From positions 1 through 64,000 of the forward strand of contig JACRMH010000039.1 in NCBI GenBank assembly GCA_016219545.1: a stretch of DNA of 64,000 nucleotides, in the 5' to 3' direction. Source of the DNA: Chloroflexota bacterium (GTDB lineage: Bacteria > Chloroflexota > Anaerolineae > Anaerolineales > Villigracilaceae). The notes below the pieces were generated by a model. The model made no database searches, had not been told where the DNA came from, and worked only from the letters and a program-made list of their open reading frames with translations. Position numbers and translations under genes: made by a program. This document shows, in pieces, positions 42,981-51,735 of the stretch. How positions within the stretch are numbered: position 1 is the first letter of the stretch; every line of letters starts with the position of its first letter.

Positions 42981-43004
42981 CACAGCGACCATCTCGGCTC
43001 CACT
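42981..43004 (+). pseudogene. RHS core remnant
   Basis: GACCATCTCGGCTCCACTTCCCTC reads DHLGSTSL, the RHS core signature found intact at 40480. Its surroundings have no open frame. It suggests that a second RHS gene once stood here. Confidence 0.6.
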
Positions 43005-43041
43005 TCCCTCATTTAGTTGACCCACATACCTGTGACCGCGA

Positions 43042-43067
43042 CCTCGGAGGTTTCTAAACTTCCGAGG
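43042..43067. repeat. Hairpin at right border of the island
   Basis: CCTCGGAGGTTT / AAACTTCCGAGG, 11 of 12 pairs with a 2-base loop. It lies between the RHS remnant and the phosphotransferase stop. Confidence 0.7.
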
Positions 43068-43091
43068 CCTTGGCTTTGCCTTGCATGAAGC

Positions 43092-44081
43092 CTAACTCTC
43101 GGCGTTGATAAAATCCTTCAAATAAGACGGGACAGCAATCGCATACTCCGGCTTCATGGTCTCAGGTAATTGCTCGATGACCATTTTCCACGTCAGGGCG
43201 CGGTTGACGTACCCAATGCGTTGTGCCAGTTTTAGAACAGACTGTAATTGATCGAGCGGCGCATAGGATGTCCAGTTCTGGAGATACATGTCGCGCACTT
43301 GTTCAGCTTCGGGGGAGAAGTCCACGCCCATGGAGTTGTCCACGCTCCGCATGATGACCACCAAAGTAAAGAATGGGTGGGTTATGGCGCTCTCGCCCCA
43401 GTCTGTAAAAATGATCTGCTCATCGCGGATAAAGATATTCGCATCATGAAAATCATCGTGATGGATCGTTTCAGGGATTCCGAATGAAGCCAGCCGTTCA
43501 CACATCTTTGAAAATTCATTGACAGATTCCTTCACGCGGGCATATTCCTCGGTGGTGAGGCTGTCTTCCGTATCAAGGAGCATGGACTCTTTATCAGCGA
43601 TCAGAGACTCGAAAAGAGCAGGTAATTTCGACAGACGGCGATCCATCATGCCGAGGGACAGCAATTCATCCACGTGCGGAGTTAAGTCCTTTTGCAAGTC
43701 CGCGTAAAGCGGCAGGACTTTCTCCCAAAGCGCAATGGATTTCTCGGCGCGGATGAATTGGCGAATGGGCAAGCCTGCATCCCGCATTAACATCCAATGA
43801 CGATTCAAATCCACTGCAATTAATTCAGGGAAGATCTCCGGGCGGAATTTGGCGAGGAAATCGGTCAGCGCTGTTTCGTGGGCAAAGATGTCTGCGGAGG
43901 CCTTGAAATAAAACATCCCTTTATCAGTGGGAATAGTCATCACCGTTGACCAGGGACGGATGTGCGGCTGCTCGATCTCGGCAGTCAGGCGCATGTCGTT
44001 TTTGCGAAGGATGGATCGAATCCACTCATGGGCTTCGGCCTGCCAGCCGGGTTGTTCCCACAAGAGAAAATTGTCAGCCAT
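43092..44081 (-). CDS. Aminoglycoside phosphotransferase-family kinase
   Basis: 329 residues of the APH/choline-kinase fold. The catalytic Brenner-like loop is ETIHHDDFHDANIFIRD (residues about 210-226) and the metal-binding Asp is in IIFTDWGESA. The N-lobe has KGMFYFKAS in place of the usual Lys strand. Proteins of this group phosphorylate many small molecules; nothing points to antibiotic resistance. The start overlaps the upstream lipoprotein stop. The 3' end of this gene is duplicated at 36443, bounding the island. Confidence 0.85.
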   Translation of the reverse strand: MADNFLLWEQPGWQAEAHEWIRSILRKNDMRLTAEIEQPHIRPWSTVMTIPTDKGMFYFKASADIFAHETALTDFLAKFRPEIFPELIAVDLNRHWMLMRDAGLPIRQFIRAEKSIALWEKVLPLYADLQKDLTPHVDELLSLGMMDRRLSKLPALFESLIADKESMLLDTEDSLTTEEYARVKESVNEFSKMCERLASFGIPETIHHDDFHDANIFIRDEQIIFTDWGESAITHPFFTLVVIMRSVDNSMGVDFSPEAEQVRDMYLQNWTSYAPLDQLQSVLKLAQRIGYVNRALTWKMVIEQLPETMKPEYAIAVPSYLKDFINAES

Positions 44082-44710
44082 TATTTCCCGCAGGTGAATC
44101 GCGCCAGCATTTCTTCAAAGAGCGGACTCGCAGTTTCGGCTTGCGGCGCATAAACCTTCCACGCAAAGACGCGGTCACCGCAAGTCCATGCGCCTGCGCC
44201 GCCGAAGGGCAATACCGGTGTGGCAGTGGAAGTGATGGCAGTGTACATCACGTTCATGTTATGAATAAGTTTTACATCCAGGTTTCCCTGACGGGTATCC
44301 ACTTGTGAGTCCACGATGAGTTTGAGCAGGAATTCCGGGTCAGCGACATTCGGTGCGGACTGCCACATGACCTGAATAAATAGATTTGCATTAAGCGCCG
44401 CGATCACTCCCTGCCCGTAACTGCTCGGTGCTGCAGGGTTTTGTTGCGCGCTGACGTCGAAGAAGGCCATGTCAATGGGATGCCCGATGCAGAATTGATA
44501 TTCACAGAACAAGCCGGCAAGTTCAAATGGCGTTGGCGATGGATAAGGCGTGGATGCGGGAGGAACTGTAGCTTTTGGTAGTGCAGCGAGAGTAGCGGCC
44601 ACCGCCTGTTGGATCTGTGCGTTGGGGTCGGGAGTCGCTTTGGGGGAGCAGGATGCCAATAGAAACAGGATCAAGCCAACCGTTAAGAATTGAAGCGCAT
44701 TTTTTTTCAT
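44081..44710 (-). CDS. Lipoprotein of unknown function
   Basis: 209 residues starting at ATG 44710 (the ORF-track start is 41 codons upstream inside a repeat). The lipobox is FLLASCSP, followed by a Pro/Ala/Thr spacer and a mature domain with a CEYQFCIGHP pair of cysteines and a late WTCGDRVFAWKVY segment. I do not recognise a family. The stop overlaps the start of the phosphotransferase gene by 1 base, so they are translationally coupled. Confidence 0.75.
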   Translation of the reverse strand: MKKNALQFLTVGLILFLLASCSPKATPDPNAQIQQAVAATLAALPKATVPPASTPYPSPTPFELAGLFCEYQFCIGHPIDMAFFDVSAQQNPAAPSSYGQGVIAALNANLFIQVMWQSAPNVADPEFLLKLIVDSQVDTRQGNLDVKLIHNMNVMYTAITSTATPVLPFGGAGAWTCGDRVFAWKVYAPQAETASPLFEEMLARFTCGK

Positions 44711-44771
44711 CCTAAAATTATAAACGCAATCGCTTGTAGGAGCGGGGTCATCCCGCCCCCACGTTGGATGA

Positions 44772-46568
44772 TTAATGTCCGCTTCCGGGCATGGGCGTCC
44801 CGTTGAATATTTCAGGAGCGTCTGGTCCTTCAACGATTAGGTATCCTGCCAACCCGCGTTGCAGGCGCGAGAGAGCATGGTCCACAAGGATATAGCGGCC
44901 GGGCACCTCGAGTTTGAACTCAACCATGGTCGCGCCGCCGGGCGGGACAAGCGTGGTCTGCACATCCGTAAGTGGATTGGAGGTCAGTGAAGCCTGGTCA
45001 AAGACGCGGTCGAAGATTTCGCCGATCACGTGGAAGGAGGATGTGAAATTGGGTCCGCCTACGCCGAAGAAAATTCTCACGGTTTCGCCAACGTTAGCCT
45101 TGAGCGGTTTTTGTGTGGTGAGTGAACCTACGGCTCCATTGAAGACAAAGTATTCAGGATTTTCGCCAAGCAGTTTATCCATATCGGTGGCTTGATGGCC
45201 TTGCACGCCGAATTTTCCTGCCGTATAGATCTCGCCTTGCATCACATAGAACTCGCGGTCTACAGGAGGAAGCCCGCCTTCGGGTTCAACGAGGATGAGC
45301 CCGTACATGCCGTTGGAAATATGATTGGCGACCATAGGTGTTGCGCAATGGTAGACAAACAGACCGGGGTTGATGGCTTTGGCTGTGAACATGGTCTCTT
45401 CGCCGGGCTTGGTCTGGGTCATGGTCGCGCCTCCGCCGGGACCGGTGACTGCGTGGAAATCAACGGAGTGATTCATCACACTGCCGGTTTTATTCTTCAT
45501 GTGGACTTCAAGGGTATCTCCCACGCGCACGCGGAAGAATGGCCCCGGGACCACTTCGTTGAATGTCCAATAAGTGTAGGTGGTCCCATCTGCAAGCTGA
45601 CCTTCCACCTCGACAGCTTCAAGGTTAATCACAACCGTGGTCGGCTCGCGGACGCCGATCGGAGCAGGCAGGTCAGCTGGGTCACGCACAATATCTGCGC
45701 CAGTGGCAGGAGCAGGCGTTGCGACAACTTCAGGCGCGGCAGTTGAACCACTTGCACTCGAATCAGAGAATGCGCCGGCCGGCAAACTATTGAGATATTG
45801 CACGATTGAGTTGAGCTCGTCAGGATTCAAAGTTTGCGATAATGTCGCGGGCATAACTCCAGCGGTACATGGTCCGGTGGGGCAGGTTGGCGCGAGGAAT
45901 ACATCGGGTTTCGTGATCGACTCGAGAATATATTCTTCAGCCGTCTTGGCGCTTCCTGAATATTTTCCGCTGTTGAAATGGTCCTGCGCCGAAGCAGGGA
46001 CATTCGTCAGGTCAGGGCCGACCGCGCCTTTTGCGTTTGGAATGCCCGAAATGGCGTGACAAGTCCCGCACATTCCTTTATCAAAGGCGGCGATCACGGG
46101 AGCCTGGCTCGGGTCGGTGTTGGTTGTGCTTTGAACATCGGCGGCAATGGGTTCGTCTGCACTGATGGATATAATTCCCTTCATACCCAGCTCGGCATGG
46201 TTCGAAACGCTATCATAGTATTCAAGTTCGCCGGCTGTAACGGGCACGGTGAATGTGACCGAGGTCTCTTCACCTTTTTCTTTTACCATCTCGGTGGCTG
46301 CATTGATACCTGTGAAAGTAATGTCATGCTGTCCCATGCCGCCATTAATGAGTGTAACTGTGATCACCTCGCCGGGCTTGGCGCTTAAAGTGGGATTTGC
46401 CTGCCCATTGATCTCATCACTGACACCCAGAAAGACCAGATTACCGTCTTTCATTTCCGTGGTCAACACATATTCCCTGCTTGCTATTTTGGCATTCGTG
46501 CCTGCGCAAGCAGCAACCAGTGCGGAAAAAAGAACGGACAACATCAGGAGTTTTACGAAAGATTTCAT
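44772..46568 (-). CDS. nirK: Copper nitrite reductase NirK with N-terminal cupredoxin and cytochrome c domains
   Basis: 598 residues, reducing nitrite to NO outside the membrane. A lipoprotein-like signal (SALVAACAG) is followed by a cupredoxin-like domain (about 30-150), a cytochrome c domain with CGTCH (about 165-275) and the two-domain NirK core (about 293-598). Type 1 copper ligands lie in NHSVDFH, YHCATPMVANHISNGM; type 2 His in VDFHAV, YHCA and DHALSR; catalytic Asp in SVDFH and His in SSFHVIGEIFD. The N-terminal cupredoxin has YYDSVSNHAELGM where YCSVPGH is usual, so its copper Cys is lost. ATG 46568 has GAGGTG upstream. It probably forms an operon with the next two genes. Confidence 0.93.
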   Translation of the reverse strand: MKSFVKLLMLSVLFSALVAACAGTNAKIASREYVLTTEMKDGNLVFLGVSDEINGQANPTLSAKPGEVITVTLINGGMGQHDITFTGINAATEMVKEKGEETSVTFTVPVTAGELEYYDSVSNHAELGMKGIISISADEPIAADVQSTTNTDPSQAPVIAAFDKGMCGTCHAISGIPNAKGAVGPDLTNVPASAQDHFNSGKYSGSAKTAEEYILESITKPDVFLAPTCPTGPCTAGVMPATLSQTLNPDELNSIVQYLNSLPAGAFSDSSASGSTAAPEVVATPAPATGADIVRDPADLPAPIGVREPTTVVINLEAVEVEGQLADGTTYTYWTFNEVVPGPFFRVRVGDTLEVHMKNKTGSVMNHSVDFHAVTGPGGGATMTQTKPGEETMFTAKAINPGLFVYHCATPMVANHISNGMYGLILVEPEGGLPPVDREFYVMQGEIYTAGKFGVQGHQATDMDKLLGENPEYFVFNGAVGSLTTQKPLKANVGETVRIFFGVGGPNFTSSFHVIGEIFDRVFDQASLTSNPLTDVQTTLVPPGGATMVEFKLEVPGRYILVDHALSRLQRGLAGYLIVEGPDAPEIFNGTPMPGSGH

Positions 46569-46581
46569 GTTATTCACCTCG

Positions 46582-46803
46582 TTAAGATTTTTGTATCGTT
46601 ATTCGGGAAAGTTCTGTAAGAAAAAGCTTTTCATCAAGGTTGTAAGAATTGATGACATCCCTCAGCGAGCAAAAGCGCGCCAGGCAGCAGCCCGCACAGA
46701 TCGTATGTTGGTCAATAAAAAATTTGACGGCCTTTGGGGTTAACTCCAAAAGGCTGGCAACGCTGGTCTCCATGAGCATTGAATTGTCATCTGTCATGGT
46801 CAT
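46582..46803 (-). CDS. DUF1858-like small cysteine-rich protein
   Basis: 73 residues: SVASLLELTPKAVKFFIDQHTICAGCCLARFCSLRDVINSY. The LLxxxPxxxxFFxxxxxxCxGCxxAxFCSL pattern is DUF1858-like, a domain often found beside nitrogen-oxide and hybrid-cluster genes and thought to bind metal or a redox centre. ATG 46803 is chosen to avoid the extra residues in the ORF track. It lies 13 bp upstream of nirK, so a role in NirK regulation or NO handling is plausible by position only. Confidence 0.72.
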   Translation of the reverse strand: MTMTDDNSMLMETSVASLLELTPKAVKFFIDQHTICAGCCLARFCSLRDVINSYNLDEKLFLTELSRITIQKS

Positions 46804-46854
46804 AGAATAGCCCTTTCCCCCGGTATTGTCTTTGCGCTGGCGCAAATTATAAGC

Positions 46855-47553
46855 TTATTTTTCGAGTCCCTCCGCAATTCGAACGAGATCATGAGGCTTG
46901 AGCAGGCGGATCCGTTCTCGCCCGGTTTCAATGATGCCTTTCCGCTCCCAATCACTGAGCAGACGACTGACCGTGTAAAGGGTCGTGCCTGTCATTTCAG
47001 CCACATCCTGACGTGAGAAGGATAATTCAATGGCCGGTTCTTTTTCTGACCTGATGCCTGTCTGCCCGGCCAGGCGGATCAGCGCATTGGCCACTCGCTG
47101 TTCAACCCGTTCAGTTGCCAGCTCGCGATAACGCGCCTGCATCTCCTGAATATAGGATGTCATCAAGTTCATCAGGTCAAATGAAATATAAGGGCGGGTT
47201 TCAACGAACGAATGCAGGAAGCCGCTTTTAATGGCGAGCGCGGTGCAATTATCCAGGGCTTGGGCGCTTGCGGGGTAGGTTGCCTCTGCGCGGACAGCCC
47301 CCAGCGCGCCGAACATCTGCCATGAATAGATCGTCCGCAGGTTCACCTGTTGTCCGTTGGAATTCGACTGCATTAGCTTCACCTGTCCGTTGGTCAGCAC
47401 ATATAAATATTCCGCAGTGTCGCCTTGAAAGAAAAAATATCCGCCCTCTTCAATCGAACGCATAATGCTGTTTTGCAAAATGAGATCCAAGTCTGCTTCT
47501 GTTGCGTTTTGAAAGACGACAACCTGTTTCAAGTCCTTTGGCGAAATATCCAT
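46855..47553 (-). CDS. Crp/Fnr-family transcriptional regulator
   Basis: 232 residues: cyclic-nucleotide-binding-type sensor (about 15-120, GGYFFFQGDTAEYLYVLTNGQVKLM), dimer helix and HTH_CRP (about 165-225, FSRQDVAEMTGTTLYTVSRLLSDWERKGII). The Fnr N-terminal cysteine cluster is absent, so it resembles NO-responsive NnrR/DNR-type or other non-Fnr members. It is 51 bp upstream of the DUF1858-like and nirK genes and likely controls them. A TTATCA-N2-TGATAA palindrome overlaps its own promoter, suggesting autoregulation. TAAAAT lies 6 bp before its ATG. Confidence 0.88.
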   Translation of the reverse strand: MDISPKDLKQVVVFQNATEADLDLILQNSIMRSIEEGGYFFFQGDTAEYLYVLTNGQVKLMQSNSNGQQVNLRTIYSWQMFGALGAVRAEATYPASAQALDNCTALAIKSGFLHSFVETRPYISFDLMNLMTSYIQEMQARYRELATERVEQRVANALIRLAGQTGIRSEKEPAIELSFSRQDVAEMTGTTLYTVSRLLSDWERKGIIETGRERIRLLKPHDLVRIAEGLEK

Positions 47554-47570
47554 GTTGTGATTTTACCCTT

Positions 47571-47584
47571 TTATCAAATGATAA
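47571..47584. promoter_or_regulatory. Crp/Fnr-type palindrome in the crp-csoR spacer
   Basis: TTATCAAATGATAA is a perfect palindrome with 6-bp arms. It lies 18 bp upstream of the regulator's ATG, between its likely -10 and -35, and about 8 bp before the csoR -35. It could be an operator for the Crp/Fnr protein at either promoter. Confidence 0.5.
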
Positions 47585-47591
47585 TATTCAC

Positions 47592-47653
47592 TTGACAAAA
47601 TTTGGAGACCGGCCTTATAGTAGGGCTGCCCACCCCCTATGGGGGGGGTAGCC
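47592..47653 (+). promoter_or_regulatory. csoR promoter with CsoR-type copper operator
   Basis: TTGACA and TATAGT are 18 bp apart. Directly downstream is CCCACCCCCTATGGGGGGGG, a G/C-tract inverted repeat of the kind bound by CsoR repressors. Copper(I) binding to CsoR would release it and open the csoR-copZ-copA operon. Confidence 0.85.
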
Positions 47654-47675
47654 TGTTCTGAAAGTCGAGGTAACC

Positions 47676-47945
47676 ATGGAAAACGATAATACCCTTAGAA
47701 GATTGAAAACAGTTGAAGGCCACTTGCGCGGTGTGATCCGCATGGTTGAGGAGGATACTTATTGTATTGACGTGATCCGCCAGATACAGGCTATTGAAGG
47801 CGCACTCAATAAGGTCAGTTCGATTATCCTTGAAGACCACCTGAACTCGTGTGTGATCACAGCTATTCAAGGCAGCGATAAAAAAGAGCGCGAGCGCGTC
47901 TTGAAGGAAATTACCGAAGTATTTGAAATGTCTGCGAAAGTTTAA
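47676..47945 (+). CDS. csoR: Copper-sensing repressor CsoR
   Basis: 89 residues, all helical. The Cu(I) ligands Cys30, His55 and Cys59 (TYCIDVI, EDHLNSCV) have the same spacing as in Mycobacterium CsoR. RLKTVEGHLRGVIRMVEED is the DNA-contacting N-terminal helix. It heads copZ and copA and has its own operator upstream. The Cys-His-Cys set with no extra His favours copper over nickel (RcnR) or formaldehyde (FrmR). Confidence 0.93.
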   Translation: MENDNTLRRLKTVEGHLRGVIRMVEEDTYCIDVIRQIQAIEGALNKVSSIILEDHLNSCVITAIQGSDKKERERVLKEITEVFEMSAKV

Positions 47946-47993
47946 CGTATGAAGTTAAACTTCAAAAAATATAACTTTAAGGAGAAATAAATC

Positions 47994-48212
47994 ATGACTA
48001 CAGTAACCTATTCCGTCCCCGCAATTTCCTGTGGACATTGCACTCATACGATCGAGACTGAAGTTAGCGATCTGCAGGGTGTCCAATCAGTAAAAGCAGA
48101 AATTGATTCCAAGAAGGTGACCATCACCTTTGCCGAACCCGCCAGTGAAGAGAAGATCAAGGCTTTGTTGACCGAGATCAATTACCCTGTTGAAAGCTTA
48201 ATCACTTTGTAA
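47994..48212 (+). CDS. copZ: Copper chaperone CopZ
   Basis: 72 residues, one heavy-metal-associated domain with CGHC in PAISCGHCTHTIETEV at residues 10-25 and the usual closing NYPVESLITL. It delivers Cu(I) to CopA and to CsoR in the cytosol. AAGGAG lies before the ATG. It is 48 bp after csoR and 60 bp before copA, with a hairpin in the second gap. Confidence 0.93.
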   Translation: MTTVTYSVPAISCGHCTHTIETEVSDLQGVQSVKAEIDSKKVTITFAEPASEEKIKALLTEINYPVESLITL

Positions 48213-48218
48213 GTGACG

Positions 48219-48256
48219 AGACCTGACAGGTCGCTTCGCGAAAACCTGTCAGGTCT
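48219..48256. repeat. Palindromic hairpin between copZ and copA
   Basis: AGACCTGACAGGT / ACCTGTCAGGTCT, 13 bp perfect, 12-base loop. No T run; it may tune copZ versus copA levels. Confidence 0.75.
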
Positions 48257-48272
48257 ATTGTAAGGATACGAT

Positions 48273-51200
48273 ATGCCAGAGACCAAACAATTAACCCTTC
48301 CCATTACAGGTATGACCTGCGCCAACTGTGTCGCCACGGTGGAGCGTAATCTTAAGAAGATGGATGGCGTCGAAAGCGCAGTGGTCAACCTCTCTTCAGA
48401 GCGCGCGACCGTAGATTTCAACTCCGCCAAACTTACGCTGACCGATGTCATTGCGCGAGTCAACCGCGCCGGCTATGGAGTCGCTACAGGTGAAGCCGAC
48501 CTTGTGATCAAACGCTTGTCGGATAACAATGATGCAACCCGCCTGGAAAAGGCACTCTCAAAACTTGAAGGCGTGCTCGAAGCAAAGGTGACTTTTACAA
48601 CCGAAAAGGCGCGTGTGAAGTATGTGCCGACCATCGTCACTCAGGCTGAGTTACGCCGTGCCGTGGTATCCGCCGGGTTTGAAGCCATGGAACTTGGCGG
48701 TCAGGCTGAGGATGCGGAAGCTGTTGCCCGCGAGCATGAGATCAATGAACAGCGTCATTTGCTCACCATTGGTTTGATCTTCACGGTTCCGCTTTTCCTG
48801 CTTTCGATGGGGAAGGACTTTGGTTTGCTGCCGGCCTTTTTCTATACAGGCGATACGATGGGTGGTATGCGAGAAGCACAGCCCTGGTTCGTCTGGCTGA
48901 TGCTTGCGCTTGCCCTCCCTGTTCAATTCTATGTTGGCTGGCAATATTATGTGGGTGCGTTCAAGGCGCTGCGCAATAAGTCCGCAAATATGGATGTGCT
49001 GATCGTAATGGGTTCATCGGCGGCTTTCTTCTATTCCCTGCCGATCACCTTTGGGCTGTTGGCGGGTCATGTCTATTATGAAACTGCCGCTGTCATTATT
49101 ACACTCATCAAACTTGGAAAGTATTTGGAGGCGCGTGCCAAGGGGCGTACTTCAGAAGCGATCAAAAAGTTGATGGGATTGCGTGCGAAGACTGCGCGTG
49201 TCATCCGGGATGGAATTGAAAGCGAAGTCCCTGCTGATGACGTTCGTGTAGGCGACGTAGTGATTGTCAAACCCGGTGAGACGATCCCCGTTGATGGAGT
49301 TGTCATGGAAGGAAGAAGTGCCATTGACGAGTCCATGCTGACGGGAGAATCCCTCCCTGTAGAAAAGAAGCCCGGCGATGCCGTAATCGGCGCGACTCTC
49401 AATAAACTGGGTATGCTCAAATTTGAAGCTACCAAAGTTGGCAAGGAAACCGCTCTGGCGCAGATCATCAAACTGGTGGAAGATGCGCAGGGCAGTAAGG
49501 CTCCCATTCAGAAACTCGCGGATCAGGTCTCGGCAATATTTGTTCCTTTTGTAATTGCGATTGCATCACTCACTTTTGCGGGCTGGTATTTCTTCGGACC
49601 CGCATTGCCAATTGATGCAAGTGTTGATAACTTTACACGCGCCTTGATCTACATGGTTGCGGTGCTGGTGATTGCCTGCCCCTGTGCGATGGGGCTTGCC
49701 ACTCCAACCGCCATTATGGTGGGCACTGGTAAAGGCGCAGAGATGGGTATCCTGTTCCGCACCAGTGAAGCATTGGAGCGCGCGGGACGAGTTAGTGTAG
49801 TTGTTTTGGATAAGACCGGGACGATCACGAAAGGTCAGCCCGCGGTTACGGATGTAGTAGTAAGTGGTAAATGGGAAGCGGAAGAAATATTAAGGCTGGC
49901 TGCTTCGGTCGAGAAGGGGAGTGAGCATCCATTGGGTGAGTCCATTTGGGCGGAGGCGACAACCCGCGGGTTGAAGTTAGTGGACCCCACCGGTTTTAAA
50001 GCAATGGCCGGGCATGGCGTGCAGGCCGAAGTCGAGGGAAGAAGCGTTATCGTTGGGAATATGAGAATGTTCCAGGCGCGCGGAATCCAATTAGGCGAAC
50101 TCGAATCCGCAGTGACACGTCTTCAGTCTGAAGCGAAGACAGCCATGCTGGTAGCAATTGATAACCAAGCCGCTGGGATTATTGCCGTAGCGGATACGAT
50201 CAAGGAAAGCTCGAAGGAAGCCATCGCGGACCTGCATCGCCTGGGTTTGAAAGTTGTGATGATCACAGGCGATAACCAGAAGACTGCCGAGGCTATCGCT
50301 AATCAGGTTGGGGTTGATGAAGTGTTAGCTGAAGTACTGCCTGAAGGTAAGTCATCTGAAGTAAAGAAATTGCAATCTGGAAAAAATGTGGTTGCCATGG
50401 TGGGGGATGGTGTGAACGATGCGCCTGCGCTTGCGCAGGCAGATGTGGGACTCGCGATCGGCACCGGTACGGATGTGGCCATGGCTGCTGCCCCCGTTAC
50501 ATTGATGAGCGGCGACCTGCGCGGTGTTGCGCGCACGATCTCTCTTTCGCGCGGAACGCTTGGTACGATCAGACAGAATTTATTTTGGGCGTTTTTCTAT
50601 AATATCGTGCTTATCCCTTTGGCCGCTCTCGGTTATCTTAACCCGATGCTTGCGGCCGGCGCGATGGCTTTTAGCAGTGTCCTTGTTGTTTCCAACAGCC
50701 TGCGCCTGCGAAATTATAAAATTGACACCATTGCTTTGCCAAAAACACCGGTGCGAAAAGCGCTTGAATTTGCGCCCATATTGGCGGGTGTGATCCTTAC
50801 ATTAATACTTTTTCTGAATTTCTCAAGAGGTTCTCTGGGACAGCAGCAAAATGGATTAGTGCCGTTTGCGATCTACCATGCCGTTCTTGATGAAAAACAA
50901 CCGATCATGTCTGGGATGCCAGTGACGCTTAATATTCAGATCCTTAATCAGTTTGGAAATCCGCTTACTGATTTTGCGCCTAATCAATTTGGCAGGATTG
51001 TGTATTATGCCTATGTCGCGGTTGTCCCCCGCGATTTGACTTCAATGCAAGCAGAACCGGTTGTGACGGATCCTTTTGCCATGGGAGTACTTGGCGGGAT
51101 GGGGGGGATGGGTTCATCGGCGGATGCTACCCCACAGCCAAAACCATCGGCGGCAGAGCAACAATCAACGCCTGTCTACATTCAGCCTGTAGTCACATTC

Positions 51201-51653
51201 CCGGAAGATGGGCAATATGTTGTGTTTGTGGATTTCCAACCTTCCGGCGGCAATAAAATGACCCTGGTTTTGCCTGTTGATGTGGGATCTGCCCAAACGA
51301 AACCCGCTGTCCTGCCTGCTGGAGAATCGCTAACTCAACCGAGCGGCGACCTGATGATGACATTGAAACATGATGGAATATTAAAGGCCGGTCAGCCCGC
51401 CATATTTACTTTTGATGCAATGGATGCTCAAGGGAATTTGATTTCGGGTGAGATCAATCTGTCATCGGGAAGCCATTTGACTTTGTATGCCATAGATGAA
51501 GGACTAACAACATTTTTGAGACCGGAACTCATTGACCCCAACAGTTTACAATTCTCAACCACCTTCCCAAACCCGGGCAAGTACAAGGTTTGGTTTGAGT
51601 ATCGGTATGCCAACAAATCACAGCAAGTTGCATTTGTTATTGATGTCAAGTAA
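48273..51653 (+). CDS. copA: Copper-exporting P1B ATPase CopA with C-terminal outer domain
   Basis: 1126 residues; ordinary CopA has about 750-850. Two N-terminal HMA domains: the first has TGMTCANC, the second (about 72-140) has lost CxxC. Then eight helices with CPC in [15 protein letters not shown] (about 468), DKTGT phosphorylation site (about 512), SEHPLGE and GDGVNDAPA (about 710), YN and MxxSS in the last helices (Cu(I) type). From about 822, a ninth helix ([18 protein letters not shown]) leads to about 270 residues with two beta domains ([20 protein letters not shown] and [33 protein letters not shown]) of YtkA/FixH-like look. With nine helices this part should face outside, where exported copper arrives. 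Confidence 0.93.
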   Translation: MPETKQLTLPITGMTCANCVATVERNLKKMDGVESAVVNLSSERATVDFNSAKLTLTDVIARVNRAGYGVATGEADLVIKRLSDNNDATRLEKALSKLEGVLEAKVTFTTEKARVKYVPTIVTQAELRRAVVSAGFEAMELGGQAEDAEAVAREHEINEQRHLLTIGLIFTVPLFLLSMGKDFGLLPAFFYTGDTMGGMREAQPWFVWLMLALALPVQFYVGWQYYVGAFKALRNKSANMDVLIVMGSSAAFFYSLPITFGLLAGHVYYETAAVIITLIKLGKYLEARAKGRTSEAIKKLMGLRAKTARVIRDGIESEVPADDVRVGDVVIVKPGETIPVDGVVMEGRSAIDESMLTGESLPVEKKPGDAVIGATLNKLGMLKFEATKVGKETALAQIIKLVEDAQGSKAPIQKLADQVSAIFVPFVIAIASLTFAGWYFFGPALPIDASVDNFTRALIYMVAVLVIACPCAMGLATPTAIMVGTGKGAEMGILFRTSEALERAGRVSVVVLDKTGTITKGQPAVTDVVVSGKWEAEEILRLAASVEKGSEHPLGESIWAEATTRGLKLVDPTGFKAMAGHGVQAEVEGRSVIVGNMRMFQARGIQLGELESAVTRLQSEAKTAMLVAIDNQAAGIIAVADTIKESSKEAIADLHRLGLKVVMITGDNQKTAEAIANQVGVDEVLAEVLPEGKSSEVKKLQSGKNVVAMVGDGVNDAPALAQADVGLAIGTGTDVAMAAAPVTLMSGDLRGVARTISLSRGTLGTIRQNLFWAFFYNIVLIPLAALGYLNPMLAAGAMAFSSVLVVSNSLRLRNYKIDTIALPKTPVRKALEFAPILAGVILTLILFLNFSRGSLGQQQNGLVPFAIYHAVLDEKQPIMSGMPVTLNIQILNQFGNPLTDFAPNQFGRIVYYAYVAVVPRDLTSMQAEPVVTDPFAMGVLGGMGGMGSSADATPQPKPSAAEQQSTPVYIQPVVTFPEDGQYVVFVDFQPSGGNKMTLVLPVDVGSAQTKPAVLPAGESLTQPSGDLMMTLKHDGILKAGQPAIFTFDAMDAQGNLISGEINLSSGSHLTLYAIDEGLTTFLRPELIDPNSLQFSTTFPNPGKYKVWFEYRYANKSQQVAFVIDVK

Positions 51654-51658
51654 AAAAT

Positions 51659-51683
51659 AAGGTCAGGCAATTTGCCTGACCTT
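51659..51683 (-). terminator. Terminator between copA and sco
   Basis: AAGGTCAGGCAA / TTGCCTGACCTT with a 1-base nominal loop, followed on the minus strand by TTATTTTTTAC. It serves the sco gene and may also stop copA. Confidence 0.8.
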
Positions 51684-51735
51684 AAAAATACGATACAAAT
51701 TTTGCTATGAATGGTTGAAAAATTATGATGAGGGT

